A stretch of DNA of 64,000 nt from Cloeon dipterum (lineage: Eukaryota > Arthropoda > Insecta > Ephemeroptera > Baetidae), in contig NC_088789.1 in assembly GCF_949628265.1 (NCBI RefSeq), positions 9,230,886 to 9,294,885 of the forward strand, written 5' to 3'. How positions within the stretch are numbered: position 1 is the stretch's first letter; every line of letters starts with the position of its first letter. The notes below the pieces were generated by a model. It made no database searches and had not been told where the DNA came from. It was given only the letters and a program-made list of their open reading frames with translations. Both the position numbers and the translations under genes were made by a program. Shown one piece after another: positions 1 to 14,919 of this stretch.

Positions 1-3000
1 CAGAATATTAATCGTGGCGTCGACGACCCTTTCCTATTTTCAAAAGCTTTTATATCAAAGGCCTGCGTGGTATTAATTTGTTTTATTAAAGGTAAGAGAA
101 AGACGAAGTTTCCCTTTTTGCACAGTTATGCTATAAAATTGGCGGAATCAAAATTTTCTAATTCTCTTCGGCTTAATTAGTAACTTTTCATAGCCAATAA
201 CCATTTATTTGTTACGGATATGCATATGCAGGACTAATCTGCCACATATATTGCCACGCAAAATAAAACTATTGAACGCAAGCAGTACAGAGCAACGAAA
301 AAAAGTATTGTGATATACGTTTGGTAACATAAAAAAGCGTTATTTCATCCTTTCTTGGAGGCGTTCAATTTTCACTCATACGTAGATATGGTCACAATCT
401 GTTCCAGAGGTGATAGGATTATGTGAGAATCAAGAACACCACGTCATGTTACTTTTTATGCCCTGACAAAATCAACTCCGCAATGAGCAGATGGTCATTA
501 CATGAATGCAGTGCCTTGAAGCAGATTTTCAGTTACATCTTTTTTCGGTGGATGCTGTCTCAAAGTGCTGATTAATTTATGCCCTTAAAAGGGGTGCCAA
601 GGTATTCTGAATTCAATAAGTCATACACTCAAAATTCACGTAGAAAAATATATTTTATGAGATAAACGTTTGCAGCTCTCTAAAGATAAATTATGCGATC
701 AAAGGAAAGTGAAGGCGTGCAAGGAGAATCTGCAGCCGTGGCTTTGTGCAACAACAACAACAACAAGTCGGCATAAATCTAGTGCACTTAAAGCAGCAAC
801 GTTTTCAACCGTGAAACGGAGGAAAGAAGTGCACTCCTGTTTTTTATGTGAGATGCAGCGCAAAATTAGCATCATGCACCGACTTAATCGCATTTGCATA
901 CGCTTATTAGAAAGTGATCGCACACACTTGATTCACTCCCAGGCGCTGATTCACATTATTCCGGACGAGATGCAATAATGTAGCATTGAACCACCCATCT
1001 TGAATAAGTGTAGGCGTTGAAAAATGCGCTTATTTTTCTCTCAAGGGACAACACGGGCTGGCTGCAGGCAGGTGATGCCATGAAATTATGCCACCCTGAC
1101 GCAACCTGTCAAAGGTGTGCGCCTTTTCTGCTTAGTTCAAACCGCTGCGGGTTGAGCAACTCGTTCACACTTTCCTCGGGCCAAGATGAATTTCCTAGTT
1201 TGATCTGATTGCATCTCGAATGTCAGATCGATAGGGAGCGCCTTTCTTTCTATTCTCACGCCATTTTAAGATGTTATACATAAATATAATTTAATAAACC
1301 TGAAGCCACAAAGTGAAAAACTCGTTCAGAAGTGAGCCCTCCAGCTGGGATTTTATGACTTTTTCAGCCGTATGTACATTCCAAAACTGGAGTATCAAAT
1401 TGCCTGTCATTTTAAATTTAAAAATTCAGAGAAATTGAAAGTTGCAATAGTTTTTTATTCCCCTTAATATTGGAAATGCGTACGTGATGGGTGTCGGAGG
1501 CCACTTTAAATTACACAAGGACCGCTTCTGAGACGATCAGATGCAGACCTTGAGTGCCCTGGCGCCAATTGCTCCAATGTGGCACACGAATGCTGAGCAA
1601 TCGCTAAATACATATCAATTCTCGCCGCATAAATCAATGAGCGTGTGACCATATAAAAATTTTATGGTCGCGCCGCTACTGTCTGTGTCATCATCTCCGG
1701 CTGAGAGATGGGAGCGAGTGAAGGTTGAGAGACGCGCTGACCAGCTGCACGATCTGGCTTTTGCCACGGAGCGTGAGAAATTGTATAATTATTGCGTACC
1801 TCCGCGATCCACATTAAATAAACACAAGTCAGCCGCTACTGTTCGTAGAGCGACGTTTAATTATACGTACACTTTATTCACGCAAGCACAATTTCTGACA
1901 CAACCTGTAGTTGCGCGATTATGATTTACGTGAGCATCTCCAGTGGATTAAATGGAGTCATTAATTCACTTGGATGATGATGTTAAATTGCTTTTAAATG
2001 AGGAATGTAAAACTCATTTTGGTGAAGTACGTAATGAAAAGTTAAAAGAGAATATAATAATAGGTAAAAACTTAAAATGGTTGTTGTTATAAAGGTACGA
2101 GTAGTACCTAGACATTCTCCAATAAAAGATCTCCTTTTCTCAAATGCCTCTCCTAATTTTTATTGCAAAATACCATTTTTTCTATATGAAAACCGAGGTG
2201 CCTCCTGAATACTATCTCATCAAATTTTGATAGAAATTTTTGTTAAAATGTATGCGAGGTAGCGTTTTGATAGAAGATGTAGCGTTGCAAATTAAAGAAA
2301 ATTAAAATCCGGTCTTGAGTGGCAGGCATGTTTGCATTGCGTTTCAAAATGCGTCAATGCCACTGCTGTCTCATCCGCACTCTCTTGGTTTATCAAGTCT
2401 TCGCATCGAAACCCGATTCAATAAAATCGTGACCGGCCCTGATTGACCATAACCTTTGGTATGCAAATAAAAATATCACCGAGCGCAAACTGGCTCAGTC
2501 CGAGTCGTTTATTTTGATGATGGTGATTGCGGTGAGGCGCGCGGCGGGCACGCATATTACAGGGATGCTCGTGCCCTGAGGCGAGAGGAGCGGGAGTGAT
2601 GGACACTGATGGCAAAAGGAAGCGGACGAATAAGGTCAGCCCGCGTCTCTATCACAGAGACGGCCTTGCTCCGCAGTGTTAAAGGACAGTCTCAATTCAT
2701 AATCATGCGTCTTGGCAGAGTGTGATGAGCAGGAATGCTGCATTTTGCACTTCTTATTATCCTTGACACTTACACAACTACAAGCCGTGGATATTGCTTA
2801 AGTAGATCGGGGAACAATTTTAATTACAAGTCTTGAAAGCTAACTGCCAACCTTTAAATAGTGCAAATGCAGTTCAACTGATTGACTCAGTGTCAGCTAA
2901 ATTATAAATTGACTTCGTAATTATCCCTCTAGTATTTTACTGTTGATGGAATCAGGTATTTAATTCCTAAGAAATTGATGTTCACTTGTCAGGAGTTTTT

Positions 3001-6000
3001 TTTTTAAATTTAAATTGTTTATATTGGAACATTTAGTAAACTTGAAAAAAATATGGCTGATGTTTACATACTGTGCGTTAAAAAATATTAATTATAGAAA
3101 TATATTTTAATCATAATAAAAAGTTGTTTGTTTAAAAATCATTCAAAGCAATTTTATTAAAATACAAACGTATTAAAACTGTTTAGCAATTTGTAGGTTA
3201 TTTAATAAAAAAAGCCAAGTTTTATTCAACTAGATGTAGAGATTTCCCAAACTGCAGCATCCGATCTATCGACGTTTTGGGTCAACCTGCCAGATCCCAT
3301 TTTGTCACCAAGATGCACTTTCGCCATAAAGAACGGTAAAATCGCTGTCGTGTCAACACCAAAGTTTATGTGACGCAAAGAGTCAAATTGAATTAAATTT
3401 CCCTGCTCCCGTTTGCCTCGTTCCCAGCAGTCGCAGCCGGTGGCAAAATACCCATTCAATGTGATGATGTGAGTTACAAAATCTTCCAAGTTGCACCAGT
3501 TTCAATACGAATATTCAAATATGGCTGGTGGTTTTGCAAATCGCCGCTGGGCGTGCGCTCTACCGGTGTACAAAAGGTATTGCGCTGTGTAATTAGGCGG
3601 CGCGGGTCATCAAAATATATAATGTGGTCCTTTTTGGATGCGAGGCGAGTGGTCCGTGGATGAGATATTACTCGTCAACGTTTTGACGGGTATCAAAACG
3701 CAAATTGGAGAGTCTCGCTCTCCTCTAATTAGGCACGATGAGACCGCTAGCAGCAATAGGAGAGCCCCGCCGCGCGTTGGGCAACAGAACCGCTTTGTGC
3801 CAATGATTGCGAGTCAAGTTCCCCGAAATTTACTCCAAAATAAGGTTAATTTTGAATAATTTATTTATTTTTAAGCAGTTTTGAAGGTTAACCCGTTTGC
3901 TCAACTTCATGCTCCAGAATATTAGCGCTCTAGATTTTAATAGAAAATTTGATGACCGAAGTGAAAGAGCTGGCTGGCATCTGAGAGGTCGTCTCTCAGT
4001 CCACGAAAGTTCAGGGGATTAAATTTAACCTTTCAAACAAAGGCGTAGCGAATAAAATGCACGTGACCAATCGCAAATTGCAACAAGAGCAAGCGTATTC
4101 TGAACAATGGGCCAAAACCGACATGTCGCTCTCGTTGTTTACCCTTGTTTATGTTTCACGCGCGTAATTGATGATGTCACCTTGTATCTTGTATCATGTT
4201 TGGAAAGGCTATATGTGCTTTTGCAAAATATTTTGTTCTTCCTGATTCTTAAACAGGAAATGAAGTTCAAAAAAAAGTTTTAATAAATGCATAGGAGTAA
4301 TAGTAAGGACCGTGCTATGTTAATAAGATACTCTTTTCATATGACTTCCTAATCTGTTCCAACAATTATTTTCATCCAGAGGCCTGAGATAAATGTAAAT
4401 GTGCATATTGTAATTCTACATTATCTAGCATGACTCTTTCCAAGGCCGCCGCTCATGAAAAGTTGTAATTTTTCCATGTTTATATATAATATAAATCAAT
4501 CTATCCATAAGTGCATATTCATTCAATATGTATATAGGTGTATTGATATATATTAATTCCAGAGGAACTAATTATTACTACTCTCCAATACTAATTCCAT
4601 ATGTCCCATACATGCTTCAAACTTTTTGATATGACTTTAGTATGTAGGTGAATAAAATAAAACCATGTCAAGATTTAAAATAAATTTGGTTTTGTTTCAA
4701 TCTATTTAAAATATTAAAAAGATTTTAAAAAATGAAATGTTGTTAAAAATCCACTTTTCATTTTTAAATTAAAACCTGTCGTTACATTTGCAAAAGGGTT
4801 GCCGCGGTGGCTACAAATAAAAACAATCATGATATATTTTTAATATAAAGTACACAATTAGATTTCGGGTGTCCTAAATTATTAAGGCAAAAGGATTATT
4901 GATATTGCGCCCTTTGCATACATTAGAATCCTTGCTGTTTAAATGTGTGGAAAAAACTGTGTTCTTTAATTTAAATTTCTTAACACGATTCTTGAGCGTG
5001 CTTGTTACTGATACCAGTAAAAGGAAATTACCAATTACCGACAATGACAGACACAACCATCATTAGTAGATTGTATCATTGTTTTTGAGCGAAAACGAGC
5101 AGTTCAGAGTGAGCTGTGCACGCACTGTTTACATGACTAGAGCGCAAGTTTGTAATTTGCCCACAAGTGAACGCAATTTGTAGCGGACTTTGAGTTATTT
5201 GTCTTAATTGGTTGATTTATCTGAGTGTAAACGATTTATTTTGTGCCACACGCGGCAGGCAATAAATCCGTGTGGTTGAAACGCAAACGCCGCAGGTGCC
5301 CGCCGACTCGCGAGCTGCAATATCGAATTCAAGATCGCTTAGTTAGCAGCATTGCCAGGAAATCAAATGCACAGCTTGAAAACCAGTATGTTTGCCACGC
5401 TAAGCACTCTTTACAACCGTGAAAAACGTGTAAATTATTGAATATGCATGACACAACTGGAAACTTCTAAAAGAAAGCGACCCTATCAATTTAACTGGGC
5501 GTTGAAATTTCTTCATGCGCGTTAGTGCAATTTTAAATTTTCTCCCGCTGTTAATATTTAATAAGATTATAATTATTTATCTTTAATACTTCATATGACG
5601 TAATCTGCCCTGTTTTGTATGAACTATCAATCCACTGTGCTTTAAGTAGATCTTTTTTTATATAAACTCCTTTGCATATGCAAAAATAAATTTTAATTTA
5701 GGCTTCTTTCATGATGACATTAATAAGAATTATATTAATAACTTAAGACTTAAGCCAAATGAATAGATCAAACAGAGCAAATGGGCTTTATCATTGGAAA
5801 CTAAGCTTAATTCCGGCATTCCAGTGCTACTTTGCACGTTCTTTAAACTGATATAAAGAGGTAAAAATCTCAGCCTTTTCTGTAAATGGATACTCGTGCC
5901 AGTGTGTGTATACAATATTGTTTGCACAATTAACAGGCCGTCAGTCAGTTGCACACTCCGGCGTCTCATTCTCACACGTCCTCACGTGTGTTTATTTATT

Positions 6001-9000
6001 TACCTGATCCTCCTTTTTTCCTTCTTAACTTGAGACACGGTAGCGGCGGCACAGCTTTATTCAAATAAATTACCCAGCGTTGGCTGCCATCTCGGCTTTT
6101 CTTTGACCCTTGTGCAAAGTAGAATAAGACGCTTTTCTTCACACAATCCGCGCGTCAACTGATCTTTATCGGCAAAAGTCTCGCAGTCATTCTTTATGAT
6201 TAATCTTTCGCACCTCTTTGCTGTTCATTGTTGGTTCCAAGTTGAAAGGCAGTTAACACGGTGTTAAAAATAATGCTAAACCCACATATAATAGGCTCCT
6301 TGAGGATTGATTAATAAACATCATAAAAGTCAACTTAGGATCTTTTTAATCTTTTGTCCGTTGGAAATGAACAAATGAAGCTAATTTTTATGATGTTAAA
6401 AATAGCCAATTAGGACGTTACAATATATTTTTTTTCAATCCAATGTATAATCTTTCTTGCTGCTATTTAGTAGTAGAATAAATAAAAAATCTACATAGCA
6501 GACCGTTTAAAACACTTAACGATTTAATTTCTCTCCCCTCAAGTGATGCTTCAAGTCGTTATCTTTGTTTGAGATCCTGGAGAGCGGTGTATGTGCAATT
6601 GATGAACCCGCTTGGTGTCTTGTCGCACTTTACATGCCACAATAAATTGGCTCCTATTTGCATAATGGTCTTGGTAATTTATTGCTCTTTTTCGTATGGC
6701 TAGCAACAACGGCACGAAAAAAATAACCACCGTGCTTTCTCGCCCCTTTGATCGATAAGAAAATGAGATGAATGAACTTTCATGAGTTTTAACAGCAAGA
6801 TAGGCAAAGTCAACAACTTAGCAGTATAATTAAAATTCAAAGTCCACACTTTGAATGATTGTATAATGGAACATGAACTTGAAACAAAATATCTGATTCC
6901 TCTTATTTTTTAATGATCCTTAATGCAACAAAATTGTTTTAAATCTCTAATACCATGAATCTTTAAATTCAATTGAAATGTGATCAAATAATCTAGTTGA
7001 ATCATAGACAGGAATAAATGATTTGGCAATGGCAGTTTCCTCGTTTTCTTTCCTGTTAATTGTTGAGAATGAACGCGTGCTAGATCGATTTGGAGCAGCA
7101 CACGTGAAAGAAATGGTTTGCAACAAATAAACAAGACTGCTGAAAAACAACGCGTGAAAGTGGAGAGAGCACGCCTCGCGAAAAATCATTTTGTCTTCGC
7201 ATCTTGTTCTGCTTGATTAAATGAATTCCTTTCAATTCTCAAGAACCTATCGCATTATCCAATCTGCCGCATTGTTATTTCATCAATGGAAATTCCGTTC
7301 ATTTCGCTGCACAAACCCAAGGAGTCGCTCGTTATTTTTACTCGCGAGCCTTGCTGATCTTTGCTCTCGCTGGAATTTTTATTGCAATAATCGAGTGCAT
7401 CTTAGTCGGTGGGATTTTCTTCGCACTCGTTGTTGTTGAGTGGGATGAGCTCAATTTGTAATTTTCATATTCAGTGTGCAGGCACCAGAACCTTCACCTT
7501 ATTTTTCCTCCGTGTCTGGAGAAAAATATTTTTATTGGAAACAAATAATGATACGCATTGCATTGTAATAAAATTTTATTATCATCAGTTGCTGAGGTGG
7601 CTGAGGTTAGGATGAAAATAAAAAAGGAGACGTATGAAATCGGTAGAAATATCCAATATTAGTAGAAAAATATTGCATTGATTTTATCACTCTTGTGCGA
7701 ATATTAAAACAAAATATATCATTTTTTTTTTAAATTCACTTCACCAAAAATGATGATTTATTATGCAAAGCAATATTGCTAGAGAACGCTATGATGAATC
7801 AATAGCCTTAGCCTCATAAAAATGGATTAAAAACAAAATATTGCGCTGGTATTATGCTTGCAACATAAGCGAAGGTGAATGCAGGCAGTTTGAAAATTTG
7901 CGACTTATCCCCGGCGTGGAATTTTTATGGATTTTACTGCAAATTAACGAGGCAATTACGGGCACACTTAACGCGCGCGAGCGATTCTAATCTCACGAAA
8001 GTTGCATGTCTCTCAGTTTGTAACTTACTTGCTCGTCCATCAAGATATAGCGACGCCTCGTGCATGTATTTGGCCAGGATAAGCAAATTACACTTGCAAA
8101 GTCACCGCTCTCTGGTATGCAACACGTCGCGTCAATAAAGGAATAGAATCCTTGAGCCTGAATTAAACAATTATTATAAAAATTTCTCGCATAAGGATCT
8201 TCCTAATCATTCTCAGCCGTTTATGGGGAAAAAATTATTCAGAAAAAGCTATCAATTTGGCTGTGTGAAATACGCCTTCCTGCCTCTTACAGAGACCTTG
8301 CTCAACTGCAACCTGCAGGATGAGTCGATTTTTTCACTGGTAGACGCCTAATTAAAGATGAACTACTGCTTGCTGCGCCCGGCCGTCAAACAAAGCGGCA
8401 GATTTATGGCTTAATTGGCCGAGTGTTTTCGGATTTCACGTGGCTATCCATATCTAGAAAAATTGACAAGGTTAGTTCTCAGACCTTTTTAAGCAGACTG
8501 TAGATTTAGGACGTGAGACTTTCCCTGATCTATCTTTGACCAATCTCCACGCGGTGACCAAGGATGGCCAATTTAAATAAAATTGTAATTTAAATATAAA
8601 CTGTTAATAGTAAAGAGGGAAAACTTGGAAAATTCAATAGACTATATCATAATACTTCACAAGGTTTCATAATCTTACCATTTTGGGAATTTACAAATTC
8701 AGTTGTTTTTTTTAAAGATTAAAATGCACAGGAGTTCACAAGATGTACATATTTACATTAATATGATTAATATTAAAAATTTCATAAATAAATTTCACGA
8801 TCATTAGTTATGAGCACATTCTAAAAACAAAATTATTTTCTTATTGGAAACACTACATGTTTATTTTTGAGAATCAAGCAACACAAAAAATTATTAGATG
8901 TTTGCGCTTGTTGAATGTTTAACGTCCTGTAAAAGTAATTAATTATAGAACTTCAAAGCCTTTTGCTACTATCTTCTGGAACAATAATGATGAATTTCAG

Positions 9001-12000
9001 TATAAGAACAAAAACTCTAAGGTATAAAGAACCTCAGCCAAATATTTTCTCAACATAATGAGCATTATAATTTTCCCTCTATACCCAAACTGAAATTAAT
9101 TTTCTGGATTTTCTGTTGATTTCTTTTGGATGTGGGGATGCATGAGTTACAAGTACCCTGCCAATTCACACATATTTCTAAATCTAGAACTTCCTCAACA
9201 TTTGAATTTCTCCAAAGCTTTTACAGCAGAGAGAGTTTCTTCTTAGAATTTATTATCAATCAGACCTACCTTAACGTAGAAATTATTAATTTCGCGTGCT
9301 GTGGCAAGATCAATCGATTTGCTTGAATTCATTTCCCTGCTCCGAAGCACAATTACCGAAATAAAAAATATTATTTTCTGACCTAGATCAACATCACATC
9401 AATCTCGGCAGCATGCATGCCCACTGTTTATCCCGTCTCTTAAATCAAAATTTCGGCTCTACCCGCCCCTTCAATGCACAATTTATGACTTCATTGTACG
9501 GCCGCCGGCCTCCGCAATGACTTCTCAAACTTATCAATTAGGTGCTTCGCACAGGTGGGTTCAATTGGAAGAGGATGCGATTGTGCAAGAAAAACAATTA
9601 ACGTGAATTCTGGCCGGTCCGACCTCTCATGGAAATATTCTTGATCACGAAGACGCTTCAGTGCGATTAGTAAGATTTTTCAGGGACGAGGGGAATCAAG
9701 GGTCGGTGCGTGCGAATTTACGATTTAATTGTCTAGCTGGAAGATCTCGATTTACGATTATTCTTTTCGTGAGCAGCGAGGAATTGTAAAGGGGCATTAT
9801 ATTAACAGGAAATTAACTATTAATCTAATTTTTGGTCACGTACTTTCTATTTCGGCTTTTTATTCGCTCGCCAGCGTTCAATTAGAACAGCGATTTGTTT
9901 TTTTTTCTATCGCACTGCTTGTGTTCCTTTGTTTTCTTTAAAATGATATAATTAAGTCTGCAGTTGCCTTGTTACATAATTAGCTTAGAAAGGTATACTT
10001 TTTGTTAGTTGCAGAGTCACTGCACGAGAGTTCGCGGGTTTGACACACTGATATACAATAGAATTCTCTCTGTTCTGTAATTTGTGGTTTCTAAATGTTG
10101 ACAACTTATTTAATAACCACCGATAAATATCTTTACTTTCGTGACTAATGAATAAAATGTTAAAATCTTTGTCGTTTGACTTAAAATGTTATTTGTTACG
10201 CGATAATTGTCAACTTTCATCGAGACCATTGAAATGACAATTACGTCAAATAAAATATGATCAACCAATACACAACAAACATATCAAAGGCTTATTGTAC
10301 TGTCAATTACAAAATTGATTGCCTAATAGTTGCCGTCTTGAGTTAAAATTCTCTGAAACTAATATGAAAAGTGTCAAATTAAGTTGGCGGTTGACGCCTT
10401 TGAAAGCCGATATTGTTTCATATAATATCATCATAGCCAGCCATCCTGTTATTAATTAATTAATTCGAAGATTTAACTTTTTGCTACAACCTAAAAAGTA
10501 AACTATCTACTTTGACCAACAGGGAATATAAGCAATCAACTATTTTTTGCTTCAAGTAATTTTAAATCGAATAAATTTAGAATAATTTTTGACAGTGACA
10601 CCAAGACTTTAGTACTCCATTCATTCAATTGAAATCTAAAAGAGTTATATCAAACAAATTAATCGCAAAATACGTACGAGATACTTTCAATGGATCAAGT
10701 ATCAAGTTCATTGTCATCCGCAGTAGCAGTAAAATTTCATCCGAAGCTTGTAGCAAAATTTACAATCAGGCGGATATTTCCCTTGCCTTCAGGTGCCGGT
10801 CTTTCACACTCAATAAACGAAGAGTGCGATTGAACTTGCAGGCACTAGTAGAGAGTTAATAACCCCCGTGAACAAAAGCGCAAATGAGCTTAGAGGGTCC
10901 TGCACAGAAATATAAAAACCACAACTTTCTCTTGTTGGCGTTGGCATGGTAATTGTAGAAAAAATAATCAAGAATGGCCCCGAGAGCTGCAAGTTCGAGA
11001 TGCGGACAACGTTTTGAGTGACAAAGGCGGCCGTTCGTGAAATTGTCTAGAGTTCTTCAACGTGAAATAATTATTTTAATGAGTCCTGCACTTGGCTCTT
11101 CTTAGATGTATAAGTGCTACGGTGTACGTCCCTCAATATCGCGGGTCGCTCCACTGATTTATGGATTGTTCGATTAATTGTTTAATTAGTGGAGGTGAGT
11201 GCATGGAGAATCGATTTCACGCAAATTGAACACTTTTATGGGCTAGTGGGCCTCATGGATTACACGCCTGCTTCCATCTTTCGTTATGGGAAGATGCTTT
11301 ATTGTTTTCCTTTTGTTAGTATTTAAAGCGCTACCCTTGAAAAGTGATTAACATATAGATTGGATGTTGGATGTGAAACAAGTTGTGTATTTTCAAACTC
11401 ATGAGCTCTCCTCAATTGAGGTTTAAAAATTTTCTCTAAAGTGTTTCTGATCAATTTGTAAAATGAAACACTTTGGTGGCGCAGAATAAAATTTAGAAAG
11501 CTCCATAAATGTGTTAAATATAAAACTGCACACGCCAAGTTTTAGTGCGATCTTCCTACAAATTTACCAGGAAAATCTCAATTAGCGTATTACAAGAGAT
11601 GATCCCGATGGAAAAAGCAGCTCAGTGAGAGAAACTATCTTTATTGCCCTTGCTCGACTTGGGCAACAGCTGAGGCTGCAATTACACCGGTCTCTGCATG
11701 GCCAGCTGACCCGCGGAGAACGAGTTTGGTGGACTTACGATATAATTATTTGACGTCTCATTTTAACTTGGACTTTAATTATTGCGTATTTGCCCAGTTG
11801 ATTACCTCACCGCATAGTCATTTTGCCGCCTCCTGTATATGCATTGCAAAAGCATATTAACAAACAAGCAGATGTGTGCTGTGCTATTTTGATTAATACT
11901 TTTTGAATACACATCTCTCTGATCTCATTCGGCAAGGAAATTGATCTTGCGTTGCTGATGAACTTTTTCTACATGGAGCAAGTTCTATTTGAGGATGACG

Positions 12001-14810
12001 TAAAGCAAAAACACCGTCTCGTGAAGAGATTAATTCTGGGAGATAAGTAGCTTGACTTACTCGGCGCGCGCGGATGAATCCGAGATGCTTGGCGTAGAAT
12101 TAAAAAGTTTTTAGAGGCTGTTTGTCGGCTTTATTAGTTTATTGGTCACACTGAAAGCGTGAGTTAGACGTTTGCCTTGCTAGATAAGCATCAGAATGAA
12201 AACATATTCGTTTTGAAACTATTAAGTCACTTTAATTGATATTTCATTTAAAGCTAGCAATGAAATGCACTCTAAAAACCTACAGCAAAAATAAATTAGG
12301 TTGAAACTTTCTGGGAGTGCGAAAAAGCTTTTTAATTGACCTTAACCTCTACGTTACGTTACAAAACATGTCTTAGAAATATGAAAAATCGAATATTTCA
12401 GAAAGAGTAAAGATAATTATGTAGATAGCAATTTATCTCATTCGGTGAACTACCGCGTCAATCTAAAATCTCACTGACAGACGAAATCAACGATTTATCA
12501 TAGCAGAAAATCCATGTATTGTCTGTCTATTCCCTTTTTGGCATGACACTGCTCAAGATTTAAAAGGTTGCTGACACTGTCGTTTATTATTCATGCCTTA
12601 AAGATTACAATTTGAATTATCCAAAAAGCACCAATAATAACATTGAAATTACAAGAAGTACAAGATGCATAGACACGTGAAATAAAAAATTGTACCAACA
12701 TTGTTTAGGATTTTTTTTAATACGAACAAAACTTGATTGTTTATAACTTTTCAAACTCATCATATCATCCTCATTTTCATTTTCGAGGTTAGTCAGTTTT
12801 ATCTGTCAACACTGGTGATGAGATTTTGGGGATAAATCTAGAAAAAGGACGGATAGCATTCTGCAAGTTCAAGGATTAAAATTAGAGAAACCAATTCGGG
12901 ATTTTTGTGTTTTTGTTTGATTTGCTGCAGAAAAATTAAGAAAAAAGTGTGTTGGCTTAATTAACGATCAGGCGCCATTCTCTTATATATGCTTGGGCTC
13001 ACAGAAGGTGAAGATTCCAGCTAATTTTTTTCTTTAGTTTCAATTTAATAATTCTTTTCTTACTTAAGCAAGTTATTATGAAATATTTGGATAAAATAGA
13101 CCCATATAGTTAATTTAAATTCCCATTACTTTGTTATTGCAGCACGAGTTGCACTTTTGAGAATAACATGCAAAATTGTTCCCACGATCCAATCTGCACT
13201 CTGCTGCAAATTCAATTACGAGAAATAATTAGCAGAGCGCTGTGTTATGATAGCAGAGCGACTATTCCATTATGTAATCAATTTCCTCGCGGGATGGGAA
13301 TTATTCTTCTCATTAATTAATTGAAAAATATGCAAGCCGTACACGTTCTGCGTGTCATGCAATCAGTCTCTCGTCCGTAATGACTGTTGGCAGGGTTTTG
13401 TTCGTTGATGAGTCCGCTAATGGAACACAATATGGTACACTCCTTTTCATACTGGGAACTTGGCTCAGGGTCGATAATTTTGTTTTATAGCAACTTGCTA
13501 ATAATAAGACGTTGCGGCCGCTCTGTGACTGCCCATTAATAGATAGCTAATTTGCCACTGCTAATGAATGCAGTTTAATTTTATAATTAGTTTTTTGCGC
13601 AGTTAAAAATATTTGATGGCTTTAAACTAATATTTTTTTTAAAGCGTCCTGAACAGAGTAACACTCAAATTAAATGAAAAGATCGAACGTTATCTCAATG
13701 GCCAGATAATTCATTTGAAAAATCATTTTGAGATACATCATGCATTGCTAATCGTAGCTGCAACCACATTTCAGAAAGGCTACATGAGAAGGATCTCACA
13801 GAGAATGTAATGTGGCCCCCGTCAGTGTTTTATTATTGTGTTGCCTGTCAATCAAGCGGTTTATTGCATCAAAAGGCAACCGAGTACAATCATCCAGCGC
13901 CACATAATGAGATTCATAAATCACTCGGATTTCACTGTAAAATCCTGTCACAATGATCTGCCAGGCTCTTAATTATCCGAATATTTCACGACCCACATCA
14001 AATTTCGATCTTTACTGCATTTTCATGGATTTTTTATAAGAAATAAGCAGTCTTATTTAGCCTGGTTGTCTATAAAGAACAGCAATTTGTAGCAGTAAAT
14101 TTCCCATTTCTTCGCGGAATACACATAAACAATAGTATTGGAGCCTTGTCGCATTAGCCTAATTGCTTGGCTTAATTGGCCACGAGTGTGTATGTACACA
14201 TGCAAAGCGTCGTCGCCGCGGGTCATTTATTCCCTTCGAAAAGTACGCAACGGAGAAGATGCAATAATAATTGGCGTCGTATGCAAATCAGCGCTCGCCT
14301 AGCTCTGGTCTGCGACAAAAGTCTCGATTAATTAAGCCCAGCCTGTTTACACGACAACCAGTTTTGTCTCGCGAGAAAACCGATATTTGTGTCACAACAG
14401 GCAACGGAGATCAAGCGAGAGAGAGGAGAGAGCCGTCAAAATTAAAATAAATTCCTGCTTCTAATGACTGCTGCGACCACCGGAGCATTCGCTCAAATAT
14501 GTAAATATTATGCCGAGGTGTTCCGTTCCTGGGACGTGAGTGTGGCGATCTTCATGAAAGTTATCTATACTAAATATACGCGCGGGCAGGTGAACGCGCG
14601 CGACTCTTTTGGTTCCGCGCCCGCAACCTTTTTGGCCCAAGCGTTTGCATAATTTTTATGCCGGCGTTTGCTTGATTGGCCAGCATTTAGATCCACAACA
14701 TATGCAAATTTCCTCTGACTACTCACAATCTGATCAAAAGTATCAGTGTGCGAATGTGCTACGGTACTTAAAATTGTGATGACTCTTGTTTAACTACATC
14801 GTTTGAAATG
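1..14810. other. Long non-coding stretch, no gene recognised
   Basis: I read both strands and found only short open frames with no recognisable protein, no consistent splice-site pairing and no codon-usage signal. The sequence is AT-rich with many TAATTA/TTAATTAA-type motifs, poly-A/T runs and a small (CAA)n run near 750-764. It could be intergenic regulatory DNA or a giant intron of a gene whose exons lie outside the window. The sequence alone does not distinguish these. Confidence 0.6.
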
Positions 14811-14915
14811 TATAAATAGAACTTTAATCAAGAGAATCAACAATCACACCACAAAAATGCAGTGCTTCAAGTTCCGCACTCGAATTTCCTTAAAAAAAAG
14901 AGTTTGAACTAAAAG
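14811..14915 (+). promoter_or_regulatory. Orphan TATA box followed by a possible short 5' exon
   Basis: TATAAATAG at 14811-14819 matches the metazoan TATA consensus. About 100 nt downstream there is a strong splice donor, AAAAG|GTAAGC, with the GT at 14916. The intervening sequence holds only a 16-codon ORF that stops before the donor, so any exon here would be mostly untranslated. No downstream coding exon could be linked to it. It may be a real promoter of an unseen or non-coding transcript, or chance. Confidence 0.25.
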
Positions 14916-14919
14916 GTAA

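Noticed and set aside
745-770. (CAA)n run
   Set aside because: Simple microsatellite with no associated feature.
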